From Afipia sp. (GTDB lineage Bacteria; Pseudomonadota; Alphaproteobacteria; Rhizobiales; Xanthobacteraceae), in contig JAUSAX010000091.1 in assembly GCA_030652315.1 (NCBI GenBank), positions 1 to 34,105 on the forward strand: a stretch of DNA of 34,105 bases, read 5' to 3'. The translations under genes were made by a program, and so were the position numbers. Each line of letters starts with the position of its first letter. Position 1 is the first letter of the stretch. Shown here piece by piece: positions 33,834-34,105 of this stretch. Under the pieces are notes generated by a model. That model worked only from the letters and a program-made list of their open reading frames with translations. It did not search any database and was not told the DNA's origin.

Positions 33834-34105
33834 CTATTTCCGGCGCGCGACGGCGGGGCCGGCTTCGTACCAGCCTTTGCTCGCGTTCACGATCTTCACG
33901 ACCGAGAGCATGACCGGCACCTCGATCAGAACGCCGACCACGGTGGCAAGCGCTGCGCCCGAGGAAAATCCGAAGATGCTGATGGCCGCCGCGACCGCGA
34001 GCTCGAAGAAGTTGCTGGCGCCGATCAGGGCCGAGGGCGCCGCCACGCGATGCTCCTCGCCCGTCGCGCGGTTCAGCAGGTAGGCAAGCCCTGAGTTGAA
34101 ATAGA
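33834..34105 (-). CDS. ACR3-family arsenite efflux transporter (C-terminal part)
   Basis: This is the last 90 codons or so of an inner-membrane arsenite permease of the ACR3 type; the start lies beyond the window edge. The visible part reads [12 protein letters not shown], then [20 protein letters not shown] with later hydrophobic helices and a short basic tail ending RRK. The [14 protein letters not shown] segment is characteristic of ACR3 proteins. It converges with the DUF3297 gene. Other ars genes would be expected outside the window. Confidence 0.87.
   Translation of the reverse strand, partial: YFNSGLAYLLNRATGEEHRVAAPSALIGASNFFELAVAAAISIFGFSSGAALATVVGVLIEVPVMLSVVKIVNASKGWYEAGPAVARRK

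Overview
The window looks like a chromosomal segment of a GC-rich alphaproteobacterium of the Bradyrhizobium/Afipia/Rhodopseudomonas group. This is inferred from codon use, from clusters of the typical REP-like palindromes (GTCGTCCCCGCGAAGGCGGGGACC type) and from the gene set. No rRNA, tRNA, insertion sequence, phage gene or CRISPR array was seen. The window opens inside a 2Fe-2S subunit gene and closes inside an ACR3-type arsenite transporter gene.

Region 1 (1-10381, + strand) is a tightly packed catabolic operon. It holds the end of a 2Fe-2S subunit, a xanthine-dehydrogenase-family molybdenum subunit, a complete branched-chain-amino-acid-type ABC importer (binding protein, two permeases, two ATPases), a metal-dependent cyclase-family hydrolase, a HisD-family alcohol dehydrogenase and an SDR oxidoreductase. 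The layout suggests uptake, hydroxylation, ring or amide hydrolysis and oxidation of an unidentified organic acid or heterocycle.

Region 2 (10404-15386, - strand) is the glyoxylate (glycerate) pathway: an IclR regulator, glyoxylate carboligase (gcl), hydroxypyruvate isomerase (hyi), tartronate semialdehyde reductase (glxR) and a small ABM-domain protein.

Region 3 (15472-29256) is an oxalate module. A divergent pair places an NDP-forming acyl-CoA ligase (- strand) opposite gntR-oxc-frc (+ strand: regulator, oxalyl-CoA decarboxylase, formyl-CoA transferase). Downstream are a tripartite tricarboxylate transporter (tctCBA), a succinate-CoA ligase pair (sucCD) and a small CBS-domain protein. The striking feature is a 19-bp inverted repeat, YTGGYAT-N5-ATRCCAR with minor variants. 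It occurs six times: twice between the ligase and gntR, twice upstream of tctC, once upstream of sucC and once upstream of the CBS gene. I infer that it is the operator of the local GntR regulator and that all five transcription units form one oxalate regulon. Gcl/Hyi/GlxR would take any glyoxylate made from oxalyl-CoA to glycerate, while Oxc/Frc take oxalate to formate and CO2.

Region 4 (29305-34105) is ordinary accessory chromosome: a ketopantoate-reductase-family protein, a FAH-family hydrolase, a membrane-anchored hypothetical protein, a small basic protein, glutathione peroxidase, a DUF3297 protein and the end of an arsenite transporter. It is interspersed with several inverted pairs of REP-like palindromes.
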